Source: a virus. Taken from it: DNA of 64,000 nucleotides. The translations under genes and the position numbers were made by a program. Under the pieces are notes generated by a model. That model saw only the letters and a program-made list of their open reading frames with translations. It made no database searches and was not told the origin of the DNA. The number at the start of each line of letters is the position of its first letter. The stretch's first letter is position 1. The stretch covers positions 1-64,000 of the IMG/VR virus record IMGVR_UViG_3300037583_000003. One strand, given 5' to 3'. Positions 15,893 through 24,420 of this stretch are shown here, piece after piece.

Positions 15893-16291
15893 ATGTTCAT
15901 ACATGAAATCAAAACCAACAAGCAGTTAGTAAGTGAAGCAGCCAGTGTACTAGCAACAACAGGTACATATAAGCACATAGACTTAAAAACTGAGACCACC
16001 AGAAGAGGAAACAAAATTAAAGTAGACATGGCGAATACCTACGCTAACTCTATGAGTACAATATCAACTGGATTAACGAGGTACGAGTTACTCGTAAAAG
16101 GCGAAGAGCACCTACGTACACTAGTAGACGAACGTGTCTCTGAGGTGTACTCAAGTAATAAACAGCTAATCAAGTTTGCTATTACGCTTATCCAAGCAAA
16201 CTTTAGCCATGAACAGTTACACCGATACGATGTAGATTACCAACTCAACAAATACGATGAGCAAATAGGAGACTATAATGACAAGAACTAA
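15893..16291 (+). CDS. Hypothetical protein downstream of RNAPII (132 aa)
   Basis: Soluble, charged protein (MFIHEIKTNKQLVSEAASV...) with no motif I recognise. It sits 15 bases after RNAPII and overlaps the next small gene by 14 bases, so it is part of the RNAPII operon. In N4, a promoter-recruitment factor (gp2) helps RNAPII; nothing here identifies this protein as that factor. Confidence 0.65.
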   Translation: MFIHEIKTNKQLVSEAASVLATTGTYKHIDLKTETTRRGNKIKVDMANTYANSMSTISTGLTRYELLVKGEEHLRTLVDERVSEVYSSNKQLIKFAITLIQANFSHEQLHRYDVDYQLNKYDEQIGDYNDKN

Positions 16292-16451
16292 ACACAATAC
16301 AACTAGAGTGTCAGTAACATCAGACCTAGAAAATAGTAGGCTAACAACTCAAGAAGAAGAACACATTAGCCAAGAAGAGGAACACATCAATCAACTATTC
16401 CCAGAGATGGTTAGATTCGCGATGGAGGTAGCACAAGAGAGGTACTACTAA
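16278..16451 (+). CDS. Hypothetical acidic small protein (57 aa)
   Basis: ATG at 16278 preceded by ATAGGAGACTATA. The middle has a repeated EEEHISQEEEHINQ unit, giving a strongly acidic helix. It is the last gene of the RNAPII operon and is followed directly by a strong terminator. No known family. Confidence 0.6.
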   Translation: MTRTKHNTTRVSVTSDLENSRLTTQEEEHISQEEEHINQLFPEMVRFAMEVAQERYY

Positions 16452-16463
16452 GGTCTTAACAGT

Positions 16464-16500
16464 CAATCAGAAGCTAACGCTTTTGGTTGCTTATTTTTTA
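16464..16500 (+). terminator. Rho-independent terminator after the RNAPII operon
   Basis: An 11-bp stem (caatcagaagc with gcttttggttg, including GU pairs) and a taac loop at 16464-16489, followed by cttatttttta. A similar ttattttttatt-gaagaaag stretch recurs 40 bases later. Confidence 0.78.
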
Positions 16501-16581
16501 CCTTTTGTTAGAAGAAAGAACAGAAACTGTTTATTTTTTATTAGAAGAAAGGACAGGATTAATTAACTAAAGGAAATTAAA

Positions 16582-17508
16582 ATGACAGGTAACAAGTTCA
16601 AGTTAGTAAAACCAAGTACCCGCACCTTTAAAGGTAGAAAGTTGTTCCAGATAGAGGCTTTAAAGGATTTTGCCAATGTATGTACAGGAGACCTAGGTGG
16701 TTACGTACAACATGAGTCCAACCTATCCCAGCGAGGTAGCTGCTGGATTTACAATGACGGTATAGCAATGGACACCAGCAGAGTCACCAATAGCGCGAGT
16801 ATCCACGGTCAAGCTGTTGTAAAAGACAGCGCACTGTTATCTGAGTTCTGTACAGTACAAGGTAATGCGGTTATCTCTGGGCGTGGGGACATAGCTGGAC
16901 ACGCAGACATATCTGAAAACGGAACAGTTTCGGGTGATGGTGCTGTGAGAGGTTTCGGGCGAGTAGAGGGTCACGGTTCAATATACTACTTAGGTAGAGT
17001 AGAAGGAAATGGGTGCGTTACGGATCATGCCACAGTAGGTGGTAGAACTATTATATCAGGCAGCTCTTCTGTTAGAGGTTCTGCTGAAGCAATGGGTTTC
17101 GGAGAGGTTACAGACAACGTAATTATCGACGGTGACGCATCGCTATATGGTACTTACAACCTTCAAGACAACGTAAGAATAACTGGTACTACGGTGTTTC
17201 CAGACACTGACAACTGTATTAACATTAAAGGTAATGTCGTTGTAGACAGTATTGGTATACCTGTAGGAATGACAATCACTAAAACACCTCTGAGAATCTT
17301 TGGGATGGGTGAGTACGACATAGTAGTATTCGATAACCACCTACAAGTTGGTTGTATAGCTAAAACCTTCGCCGAGTGGGAGGACACGTGTACCAAAGAC
17401 TCTAAGCGTTACACAAGTGAAGATCACGAGTATCATAACAGCTACAGTGCTGTGATAGGTAGTATAGTCCAGAAGCATTTATCTAGTATTGTACAAACTA
17501 CAAACTAA
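16582..17508 (+). CDS. Left-handed beta-helix (hexapeptide-repeat-like) protein
   Basis: 308 residues. After a 35-residue leader (FKGRKLFQIEALKDFANV) comes GDLGGYVQHESNLS, a hallmark opening of phage beta-helix proteins, then about 20 imperfect turns such as ASIHGQAVVKDSALL, NAVISGRGDIAGHAD and GRVEGNGCVTDHATVGG. The C-terminal 80 residues form a separate globular end. Related proteins resemble trimeric acyltransferases without the catalytic loop, and their role in phages is unknown. It is followed within 600 bases by two more glycine-repeat proteins. Confidence 0.8.
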   Translation: MTGNKFKLVKPSTRTFKGRKLFQIEALKDFANVCTGDLGGYVQHESNLSQRGSCWIYNDGIAMDTSRVTNSASIHGQAVVKDSALLSEFCTVQGNAVISGRGDIAGHADISENGTVSGDGAVRGFGRVEGHGSIYYLGRVEGNGCVTDHATVGGRTIISGSSSVRGSAEAMGFGEVTDNVIIDGDASLYGTYNLQDNVRITGTTVFPDTDNCINIKGNVVVDSIGIPVGMTITKTPLRIFGMGEYDIVVFDNHLQVGCIAKTFAEWEDTCTKDSKRYTSEDHEYHNSYSAVIGSIVQKHLSSIVQTTN

Positions 17509-17540
17509 TTAATGATATTAACACAATCAAAGGAACTACC

Positions 17541-17816
17541 ATGAACCCAATCTTAGTAACCCAACACATCCTAGCTATATTTACAGGAACAGCAGCAGTA
17601 TTCATCTTAGACGGTAACCTGACTAGCCTACTAGTACTAGTCGTATGCACCTCTTACCTATACCTAGAGACAGCAATACTAGTTGTTGGAGCTAGAGCTT
17701 TAGGTAACGATTACAGCGAGTACTTAGCTAACCTAATAGTAAAAGCAATTATGACAACTATATACCTAACACTAGGCTACCTTGTCTACTACACGTACTT
17801 CTCAATAGTAGTGTGA
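17541..17816 (+). CDS. Membrane protein with two to three membrane segments (91 aa)
   Basis: Hydrophobic segments at about residues 5-25, 28-50 and 67-88 (TTIYLTLGYLVYYTYF). No charged catalytic motif. Starts after AAAGGAACTACC. A possible superinfection-exclusion or lysis-modulating protein, but this is only suggested by its size and topology. Confidence 0.6.
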   Translation: MNPILVTQHILAIFTGTAAVFILDGNLTSLLVLVVCTSYLYLETAILVVGARALGNDYSEYLANLIVKAIMTTIYLTLGYLVYYTYFSIVV

Positions 17817-17883
17817 GTTAGGTTTTAACAACGAGCAGTGTGGTTTTACTTTTACTGGCTAAACCCAAGAAGGGGAACATAAT

Positions 17884-18066
17884 ATGAGAATAGTAGCAAC
17901 AACACTTAATGCAGTAACTGAGGAAGAACTTAGATTACTAATCGAAGAATCACCAGATGAAGAACTTACTGTTACTTGTGGTGGAGATGTTTACAACTGG
18001 AACTGTGATGCTACAAGTTACGGTAACGGTGATGCAACTGTGGCAGGTCGTTTATTGCAAAGTTAA
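17884..18066 (+). CDS. Truncated paralogue of the octapeptide-repeat protein (60 aa)
   Basis: The N-terminal cap TVTCGGDVYNWNCDAT closely matches TVKCGKDVYSWNCDAF of the next gene, followed by only about one and a half GNGDA repeat units before the stop. It looks like a duplicate that lost, or never expanded, its repeat array. Ribosome binding site AAGGGG. Confidence 0.62.
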   Translation: MRIVATTLNAVTEEELRLLIEESPDEELTVTCGGDVYNWNCDATSYGNGDATVAGRLLQS

Positions 18067-18081
18067 AAAGTGAGAAATAAA

Positions 18082-18561
18082 ATGGATACGCAGACAAACA
18101 GTATAAAGATCGGTGTTGTTACAAAGTCAGTGTTAGAGATGATGCTAGCAGGGTCAACCACGGAAGCTGTCACGGTTAAGTGCGGTAAAGATGTTTATAG
18201 CTGGAACTGTGATGCTTTTGTTGAAGGCGACGGTAATGCTTATGTTTACGGTAACGGCAATGCAATTGTTAAAGGTAATGGTAACGCAACTGTCGTGGGT
18301 AACGGTGATGCTTACGTCCTAGGTAACGGTAATGCAACTGTAGATGGCGATGGTAATGCTCATGTCGTAGGCAACGGCAACGCAACTGTCAGTGGCAACG
18401 GTGATGCAGTTGTTGATGGAAATGGTAATGCAACTGTAGATGGTAACGGTAGTACAGCTGTCTGGGGTGATGGTAATGCACTTGTTAAAGGTAATGGCAC
18501 ATCTCTAGTATGGGGTGATGGTACATCCGTAGTGTGGGGTGATCACGATATACCGTTTTAG
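18082..18561 (+). CDS. Octapeptide-repeat beta-solenoid protein
   Basis: After a 50-residue cap ending DVYSWNCDA, the protein is about 12 tandem 8-residue units of the type x-V-x-G-N-G-N-A (variants GDGNA, GNGDA), ending in tryptophan-containing units (VWGDGTS) and DHDIPF. The DNA is a 24-base minisatellite. Such regular glycine/asparagine turns predict a flat, stacked beta-solenoid. I chose the ATG at 18082; an in-frame GTG at 18070 is possible. Function unknown. Confidence 0.75.
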   Translation: MDTQTNSIKIGVVTKSVLEMMLAGSTTEAVTVKCGKDVYSWNCDAFVEGDGNAYVYGNGNAIVKGNGNATVVGNGDAYVLGNGNATVDGDGNAHVVGNGNATVSGNGDAVVDGNGNATVDGNGSTAVWGDGNALVKGNGTSLVWGDGTSVVWGDHDIPF

Positions 18562-18691
18562 GTGTGGCTTCATGTGGCTCACCTGTACCCCACCAAACAA
18601 TGATTAGAATAGGTTTTTGCAAGGAAGTAGCCAGTGTAAAACCACCTCATTTTTTTGGGGTGGAGTGTTATTAAATTAGAGGAAATTGAGT

Positions 18692-18829
18692 ATGAACACA
18701 GTGACTAAAGAAAAACTCACAGCAGACTACTGTGACATAACTAACTCTTGGAACACCAGTAACATTAACCACTATGACACGAGTGTAGTAACCTACAGCT
18801 ACGGTACTGGATTTGAGGTAGTCCAATGA
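18692..18829 (+). CDS. Hypothetical small protein (45 aa)
   Basis: ATG at 18692 preceded by AGAGGAAATTGAGT. The frame (MNTVTKEKLTADYCDITNSWNTSNINHYD...) ends in an ATGA overlap with the next gene, supporting real translation. The N-S-W-N-T-S-N-I-N-H segment echoes the asparagine/serine-rich turns nearby but no family is recognised. Confidence 0.5.
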   Translation: MNTVTKEKLTADYCDITNSWNTSNINHYDTSVVTYSYGTGFEVVQ

Positions 18830-19242
18830 AAAGTCTCGAACAAATGACACCTAGGGAACTACATGAGGAAGTCCTCAGTTTAGACTTTAATAAGCTAACA
18901 GAATCTAGTAACCTTGACTTTATACTAAGGTACTCCAGACTTGCAGTAAAGCTACAAGCGTTTACATCTTTCAAGCTGTTAGAAGTAATTACCAAAGGAA
19001 ACTTAAACAATAAGTTAGTAGAAGAAAAGATCCTAGAAGGGATAATGAGTAACCACTGTGAGAACAGTCGGAGACCTTCACCAGAGGGTTTTGACACTAG
19101 ATACATAAACCAGGAGTACAGTTGGGACTTTGACAAACCTGACTATGGTTACACTCCAATACACATACCAAATTCAGCTGATCCAGATGACGTGGATAGT
19201 TACGTTGCACTTGTGACGATATATGAAGTAAACGACAACTAG
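18826..19242 (+). CDS. Hypothetical protein (138 aa)
   Basis: Helical first two-thirds (MKSLEQMTPRELHEEVLSLDFNKL...) and an aspartate/tyrosine-rich C-terminus (YSWDFDKPDYGYTP...DPDDVDSYV). It is translationally coupled to the 45-residue gene upstream. No recognised family. Confidence 0.65.
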   Translation: MKSLEQMTPRELHEEVLSLDFNKLTESSNLDFILRYSRLAVKLQAFTSFKLLEVITKGNLNNKLVEEKILEGIMSNHCENSRRPSPEGFDTRYINQEYSWDFDKPDYGYTPIHIPNSADPDDVDSYVALVTIYEVNDN

Positions 19243-19257
19243 ACCTAGGGACATAAA

Positions 19258-19509
19258 ATGAAAACAATAGTTGTACTATTTAGTAATACATATGAACCTA
19301 CAGAGTTCATAACAACAAAATCAACAGACCTAGACACTATCCTATTATTAGGTAAAGACTCTCCACTATTCGAACTATATAGAATGAAGAGTAGTGCAAA
19401 GCTACCATCCGAGACTACCCTAAGAAGAGACGCAGCTAGTTGTGGTATGAGCTTTATGGAGCTTAAGTACCAACAACTCAGACTACGATCTACTAAAATC
19501 CCCTATTAA
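19258..19509 (+). CDS. Hypothetical protein (83 aa)
   Basis: MKTIVVLFSNTYEPTEFITTKS... with a basic C-terminus (QLRLRSTKIPY). Fifteen bases after the preceding gene. No motif recognised. Confidence 0.6.
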   Translation: MKTIVVLFSNTYEPTEFITTKSTDLDTILLLGKDSPLFELYRMKSSAKLPSETTLRRDAASCGMSFMELKYQQLRLRSTKIPY

Positions 19510-19529
19510 ACTAAACAAGGAATACTACT

Positions 19530-20309
19530 ATGAGTACCAAATCGACAGTCGGTGATAAAAGCCTAGAAACACTAAAAGTACTAATCTCTCAAATATCACG
19601 TAGTCGCTTAAACAACGCTATTACAGAAAAAAACTACACAGAGCTTATGAAGAATTGTCTAAAAGTAGTTACTAGTATTTCAGGTAAGAAAGAAGCTATT
19701 GCAAACTTATCGGTAGATGGTCAGTCATGGCAATCAATTGTGAACAGTCTACTGCTTTCTTGCACCTCACCGTCAGAACCAGAACCAGTAAACTTCAAAG
19801 ACTGGCTAGCCTCAGAAGGAGTAGACACAGAGTACTTTTGGGAACAGTGTAAACGTAAGAATAACAAGTTCTCCTACAATCCTAGTAGAAAGGGTCTGGC
19901 AGGTTACAAAAGTAGGCACTGGTTAACACAATCTTTTTCATGGTATCATTCAATAAAAGGTGAGTCCTACTGGAAAGGTATTGATGATAAATGGCAAGAG
20001 CTATTAGAAACTGACCCAAAAACTACATTTGGATTCTCTACCAAACCGGTTAAAGAGTATGACGAAGACGGAGTACAGTACTTAGACGTAGACTCTAGCT
20101 ACTTACCAGACGTAGATGAAAGCATTGAATACCAAGCTACAGACGAAACTGGTAACGTATACTTATACCCTACTAAACCTACTACTAGTACTTCCGTGTG
20201 GTTGTGTAACAAAAGGGGTTTAACTTACTACTCCCACTTAGACACTAAGAAACACAAGAACCCTAACAAGTGGAAAAAGTCACTTAGACGTTTACGAATC
20301 AAGGAGTAG
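19530..20309 (+). CDS. Hypothetical protein with C-terminal KRKY-like module (259 aa)
   Basis: Residues 1-90 helical, middle tryptophan-rich (LASEGVDTEYFWEQCKRKN, HWLTQSFSWYHSIKG), and a C-terminal 35-residue region VWLCNKRGLTYYSHLD...WKKSLRRLRIKE whose G-x-T-x-YY ... W-x-KSLR-+ pattern recalls the small KRKY proteins at 47522-48892. Homology to them is by eye only. Function unknown. Confidence 0.62.
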   Translation: MSTKSTVGDKSLETLKVLISQISRSRLNNAITEKNYTELMKNCLKVVTSISGKKEAIANLSVDGQSWQSIVNSLLLSCTSPSEPEPVNFKDWLASEGVDTEYFWEQCKRKNNKFSYNPSRKGLAGYKSRHWLTQSFSWYHSIKGESYWKGIDDKWQELLETDPKTTFGFSTKPVKEYDEDGVQYLDVDSSYLPDVDESIEYQATDETGNVYLYPTKPTTSTSVWLCNKRGLTYYSHLDTKKHKNPNKWKKSLRRLRIKE

Positions 20310-20312
20310 TTT

Positions 20313-20891
20313 ATGTCAACAAGTAAAGAATCAAAAGTACGCAATAACGAAGGAATTACAAATGATCTAACAACAAAGATGGTGCTAGAGTTAATGGAGT
20401 ACCTAGAAGGAAAGAACACACCACCTCCACTTTTCGACTTCTTATCCGTACCTAAAGAAGAGTTATCAAAGCTTAGCTCATACAACTTCTCGTATACACC
20501 TGTACCAACAAATAAGAAGGTAGTTACGTTAGCTACATGGTTAAATCATGTGTACATGTACGGTGAAACAAAAAACCTACATCTAACAACTCTTGCATCC
20601 TTATGTGATCTACGCCTTAGATTAAATCTTCCAAATTCACACTGTTTTAGAAACCTTATTGACAGTGCGCCACTAGGTCTTTTACCCTTTATCGGAGAAA
20701 TAGAATACATTTCTTGGAATATACTCGGGGAGTGGGAAAGATCGGATCGCAGTACAACTGATATGGCATCAGCTGTAGGTGTATTTAAAGTACCTAGTGG
20801 TACAGGGATTCCAGCCATACGTTATGTAGTGGCTGCTCTACGGAGTCGTTACATTGGACAACTTAGCCCACAATTAAGTACAAATAACTAA
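20313..20891 (+). CDS. Hypothetical protein (192 aa)
   Basis: Soluble, mixed alpha/beta. It begins three bases after the previous stop, and AAGGAGTAGTTT ahead of the ATG is a strong ribosome binding site. Contains YISWNILGEWERSDRSTTDMAS and a C-terminal RYVVAALRSRYIGQ helix. No recognised family or motif. Confidence 0.62.
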   Translation: MSTSKESKVRNNEGITNDLTTKMVLELMEYLEGKNTPPPLFDFLSVPKEELSKLSSYNFSYTPVPTNKKVVTLATWLNHVYMYGETKNLHLTTLASLCDLRLRLNLPNSHCFRNLIDSAPLGLLPFIGEIEYISWNILGEWERSDRSTTDMASAVGVFKVPSGTGIPAIRYVVAALRSRYIGQLSPQLSTNN

Positions 20892-20909
20892 ACCAAAGAG
20901 GATACGAAA

Positions 20910-21122
20910 ATGGACAAACAACCTATCAATGTACTTCTACAAGACATCCCCTACCTGATTGGATTTACATCAGTTTTCCTTTTAATTCTTGCTGTAATTG
21001 CCGGTTGGATTATGAACATCATAAGCTTATTCGGTATGGAAACAGTAACAACTATTGAGGGTATCCTACGTATAGTAGGTATCTTCATCGCCCCTCTAGG
21101 TTCAATCATGGGGTATTTATAA
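20910..21122 (+). CDS. Small membrane protein (70 aa)
   Basis: Two membrane segments, about residues 12-38 (LIGFTSVFLLILAVIAGWIMN) and 50-68. Encoded nine bases before the membrane-anchored HNH gene, so the two may work together. Ribosome binding site AGAGGA. Confidence 0.6.
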   Translation: MDKQPINVLLQDIPYLIGFTSVFLLILAVIAGWIMNIISLFGMETVTTIEGILRIVGIFIAPLGSIMGYL

Positions 21123-21131
21123 GGAGTTATA

Positions 21132-21695
21132 ATGAACCTTAACCTAGGTACAATAGCAGCAGTACTTTTTATGGTGGTATCGTTCATCTACCTACCACTA
21201 GTGGGAGCTATAGCGTTTTTCGTAGCTGTAGGTATACTGATAGCAAACGTTGAGTCAAACCATACAGAGGAGACTCCAGACACTCCAGTCAAACCTAAAC
21301 CACGTAACCTAAAACTACAATCCCTACTTACCAGACCTACTACCACTACCCCAGTAAAAGAAACTACCCAACCTAGGAGTAGTAAAACCTTTAGGGTTAA
21401 ACAAACAGCTAGGGAGCTTAATGAACTATCTCCAGACCACGTTGCAGAGTACATGGAGTCTGAAGAGTGGAAACTTCTAAGAAGCAAGGTAATAACCAGA
21501 GATAACTTTGTATGCCAGATATGTTCATCACCATATAGTTTAGTAGTTCACCATATTACCTACATCAGATTTACAAAAGAACTACTACCTGATCTAACGA
21601 CACTATGTAGATCTTGCCATCAGGACTTACACAATAACCTGGGCACTTCCAGACTAATAAGTTACCCAATCAATAGGAGTCAATACTATGAGTGA
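21132..21695 (+). CDS. Membrane-anchored HNH endonuclease-like protein
   Basis: Two N-terminal membrane segments (about residues 6-22 and 24-42), a proline/threonine-rich linker (residues 45-95), then an HNH domain: NFVCQICSSPYSLVVHHIT ... LTTLCRSCHQDLH, with two CxxC pairs for structural zinc and the HH catalytic centre. HNH domains usually act in homing, packaging or DNA repair; fusion to a membrane anchor is unusual and would place the nuclease at the membrane where incoming DNA enters. No intron or homing features surround it. Confidence 0.75.
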   Translation: MNLNLGTIAAVLFMVVSFIYLPLVGAIAFFVAVGILIANVESNHTEETPDTPVKPKPRNLKLQSLLTRPTTTTPVKETTQPRSSKTFRVKQTARELNELSPDHVAEYMESEEWKLLRSKVITRDNFVCQICSSPYSLVVHHITYIRFTKELLPDLTTLCRSCHQDLHNNLGTSRLISYPINRSQYYE

Positions 21696-21804
21696 CAACA
21701 ATGAATACCCTACAAACCTAACGTTAATCGAAAAACTACTACTACTCTTAGCTATAGTCCTAGCAGTTGCAAGCGTAGTTACTGGCTGTTCACTAATACA
21801 ATAG
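21688..21804 (+). CDS. Possible small lipoprotein (38 aa)
   Basis: ATG at 21688 preceded by AATAGGAGTCAATACT, overlapping the HNH gene by eight bases. After a short polar start there is a hydrophobic run (LLLLLAIVLAVASVV) ending in TGCSLIQ, where VTGC looks like a lipobox. The mature peptide would be only four residues, so this may be a lipid-anchored micro-protein or a plain membrane peptide. Confidence 0.45.
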   Translation: MSDNNEYPTNLTLIEKLLLLLAIVLAVASVVTGCSLIQ

Positions 21805-21819
21805 CTAAGGACATCTACC

Positions 21820-23217
21820 ATGAATTTAGTACCTACACTACCAACGGAATACCAACATTCTCTAGACTTACTGAGCCATCCAATCTTTGCTACAGACAGC
21901 TACAAACTCTCACACTTCTTACAGTACAACCCTAGTGGTGAGTCTATCTATTCTCACTACATTAACCGTACAGAAGATGAGGAGGTATACTTCACTGGCT
22001 TAGACTACATTATCAAGACATACCTAAGTGAGAAGTTTACAACTGACATGTTCTTTTTACTTAACACATGGTGCAACTTCCAGGGAATACCTTGCAATCA
22101 CTCAGGTTTTCTAAAGCTGCTTTATGACTACGACGGTTACCTGCCAGTAACAATCACAGCTGTACCAGAAAACAATTACTACCCTAGCAAGCTACCTTTA
22201 TTCACCGTAACTAACAACGGTGGAGCTGACATGCTATGGTGTGTAGGTATCGTAGAAACCCTACTTATGAAGGTATGGTATCCCTCAGCAGTGGCCACTA
22301 AAGCAGGTAGAGTACACACAAAATTAAGTCACTACTTTCGAAAGAGTTCTCAATGTCCTGAAGCTAACATTAAATACTCTTACCACAACTTTGGTGCAAG
22401 AGGTTCATGTACAGAAGAACAATCACTACTAGGAGGTATGGCTCATCTACACGTATTCTCTGGTACAGACAACTTCAAGTCTGTAATTGCCTACGACCTA
22501 TACTACAAAAGTAAAGAGTTCCCATCCCTATCCATTCCAGCTACTGAACACTCTACAACTTGTTCTGTAGGTAAAGAAAACGAATTCCAATTCGTACTAG
22601 ACCATGTAAACACTTGCATCAGTCTCGACTACCACCTAATGGCAGCTGTTGTAGATACATACGACACAGAAAAACTAGTTAACCTAATTACAGCACCAGA
22701 TTCACCTATCAGAGCAGCCTTAGAAGAGTCTAGATCTAAACTAGTACTAAGACCAGACTCAGGTGATCCAGTAACAGAAGTCACTAACGTATTCCGCATT
22801 CTCAAAAACAACGGTTGTCTACACGTAAACAGTAAGGGTTACTGGACTAGTGATCATTTCTCAGTATTATGGGGAGACGGAGCTACATTAGAAGTAATAG
22901 ATGCCCTAGCTAATAACTGGGTTTACAACCTTCAAGCCTCTATGGATATCCTAGCTTTCGGATCAGGTGGAGACCTAATACAATCTGTATCAAGAGACAC
23001 ACATAAGACAGCAATCAAGGCTTCAGCTATTCTAGTAAACAACAAGTGGGAGGGTATCAGCAAAGAACCAATTGCAGAACCATTTAAAAAGTCTCTAAAG
23101 GGTAGAGTAGTCACCTGCAAGGTTAACAACAAACTAGTAGTTATGGACATGGACTCACCAGAGTACGACCAATCCACTAACATTATGAAAGTAGTGTACA
23201 ACTACGATAAGGATTAG
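21820..23217 (+). CDS. nadV: Nicotinamide phosphoribosyltransferase (NAMPT)
   Basis: Makes NMN from nicotinamide and PRPP, the rate-limiting NAD salvage step. Family landmarks are intact over 465 residues: DSYKLSHFLQYNPSGE near the start, FSGTDN, the EHSTTCSVGKENE loop (equivalent to human NAMPT H247 region) and VLRPDSGDPV (equivalent to R311/D313, which bind the phosphoribosyl group). The next gene provides NMN adenylyltransferase, completing NAD synthesis. The pair corresponds to the phage NAD-reconstitution pathway called NARP2 and to the NatV/NadV genes of Vibrio phage KVP40. Four bases separate it from the next gene. Confidence 0.95.
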   Translation: MNLVPTLPTEYQHSLDLLSHPIFATDSYKLSHFLQYNPSGESIYSHYINRTEDEEVYFTGLDYIIKTYLSEKFTTDMFFLLNTWCNFQGIPCNHSGFLKLLYDYDGYLPVTITAVPENNYYPSKLPLFTVTNNGGADMLWCVGIVETLLMKVWYPSAVATKAGRVHTKLSHYFRKSSQCPEANIKYSYHNFGARGSCTEEQSLLGGMAHLHVFSGTDNFKSVIAYDLYYKSKEFPSLSIPATEHSTTCSVGKENEFQFVLDHVNTCISLDYHLMAAVVDTYDTEKLVNLITAPDSPIRAALEESRSKLVLRPDSGDPVTEVTNVFRILKNNGCLHVNSKGYWTSDHFSVLWGDGATLEVIDALANNWVYNLQASMDILAFGSGGDLIQSVSRDTHKTAIKASAILVNNKWEGISKEPIAEPFKKSLKGRVVTCKVNNKLVVMDMDSPEYDQSTNIMKVVYNYDKD

Positions 23218-23220
23218 ATC

Positions 23221-24420
23221 ATGTCAAGAAACGTGGTATTTATAGGACGTATGTCAATTCCTCACAAAGGACACATTGACACTATCATTGACGGCTTACA
23301 CCTACTAAGTGAAGGGGGAACTCTACACATAGTACTAGGGAGCAGCTTAGCCTACCGTACACACAAAGACCCATTTGGTTCAGTTCTAAGAAAGATTATG
23401 ATCCGTAGTTCACTAATGGCCGTGGGTATCAACACAACGTACCAAAAGTTATCACCTGATACCTACTTAGTACCTATAAACAATACAAACCTAACACTTA
23501 AGTTCCACCACGTACCAGATCAACACTCCTACGACAGATGGGTATCTAGTATTGAAGATCTTATCAGCCTAGAAGATACAATAATTATTGGTCATGACAA
23601 GGACGGGAAAGGTGATCACCTAACTAAGTTCACCTCATGGGAATTCCATGATACAGGACTAAAACGACCTAGAGCACACGAGGTTTACAATTCCTCTGAC
23701 TCAAGAGCTTCTATGTACCGCAGCAAGCTAGCTAGAGCAGATACACTACCTAGGTTACCAGAGCTGTCTTCCCCTTACCTACCCCAATCAGTAGTGGAGA
23801 ACCTAAACCACTTCTACACAACAGATGAGTGTCAAAGACTAGCAGAGGAGTGGCAACTACTAAAAAACTACCACTCCATCTGGGGTACAGGACCATTCCA
23901 GACTGCTGACATCATCTTGAAGTGTGGACCAGACATAGTGTTCATAGAACGCAGTACACACCCAGGCAAGGGATCTTTAGCACTTCCAGGTGGCTTCATA
24001 GAGGAATCAGACAAAGACTCCCTAGATGCAGGCTTACGAGAGCTTATAGAGGAAACAGAGTGTTCACTTCCAATTGAAACTTTAAGACTATACGCAACTA
24101 GATCTAAACACTTTACTCAAGAAGGTAGATCAGAACGTAACATCCAAACTACAGCTCACTTAATAGAGTTGCCAGACGACAAGTATTGCTTCGTAACAGA
24201 AGAATACCCAGAAGGTACTACTAGCCTAGATAGCGTAACTCTAAGTAGAACTAGTGAGGCAACTACAATCAGTCTAGTCCACGAGAGTCTACTAGAACAA
24301 TACTGCTGCCGTTTCTTTAGTGACCATAAAGAAATAGTACAAACACTGCTTAAAAAGCAAAGGAGTACCTATGAACAATACAATCGAGCTAACAAAACAA
24401 CAAATGAAAGACTTCACTAA
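23221..24420 (+). CDS. Bifunctional NMN adenylyltransferase and Nudix hydrolase (NadM-type)
   Basis: N-terminal domain (about residues 1-175): FIGRMSIPHKGHIDT carries the nucleotidyltransferase HxGH motif and converts NMN plus ATP into NAD. C-terminal Nudix domain (about 215-390): GGFIEESDKDSLDAGLRE followed by LIEETE is the Nudix box, expected to hydrolyse ADP-ribose or related nucleotides. Fusions of this kind occur in cyanobacteria and in large phages. With NAMPT it lets the phage rebuild NAD from nicotinamide, while the Nudix domain may remove ADP-ribose made by NAD-depleting defences. The 3' end overlaps the first of four tandem paralogues by 50 bases. Confidence 0.92.
   Translation: MSRNVVFIGRMSIPHKGHIDTIIDGLHLLSEGGTLHIVLGSSLAYRTHKDPFGSVLRKIMIRSSLMAVGINTTYQKLSPDTYLVPINNTNLTLKFHHVPDQHSYDRWVSSIEDLISLEDTIIIGHDKDGKGDHLTKFTSWEFHDTGLKRPRAHEVYNSSDSRASMYRSKLARADTLPRLPELSSPYLPQSVVENLNHFYTTDECQRLAEEWQLLKNYHSIWGTGPFQTADIILKCGPDIVFIERSTHPGKGSLALPGGFIEESDKDSLDAGLRELIEETECSLPIETLRLYATRSKHFTQEGRSERNIQTTAHLIELPDDKYCFVTEEYPEGTTSLDSVTLSRTSEATTISLVHESLLEQYCCRFFSDHKEIVQTLLKKQRSTYEQYNRANKTTNERLH

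Noticed and set aside
18082-18561. RTX toxin-like calcium-binding repeats
   Set aside because: RTX repeats are nonapeptides GGxGxDxUx; these are octapeptides without the aspartate pattern.
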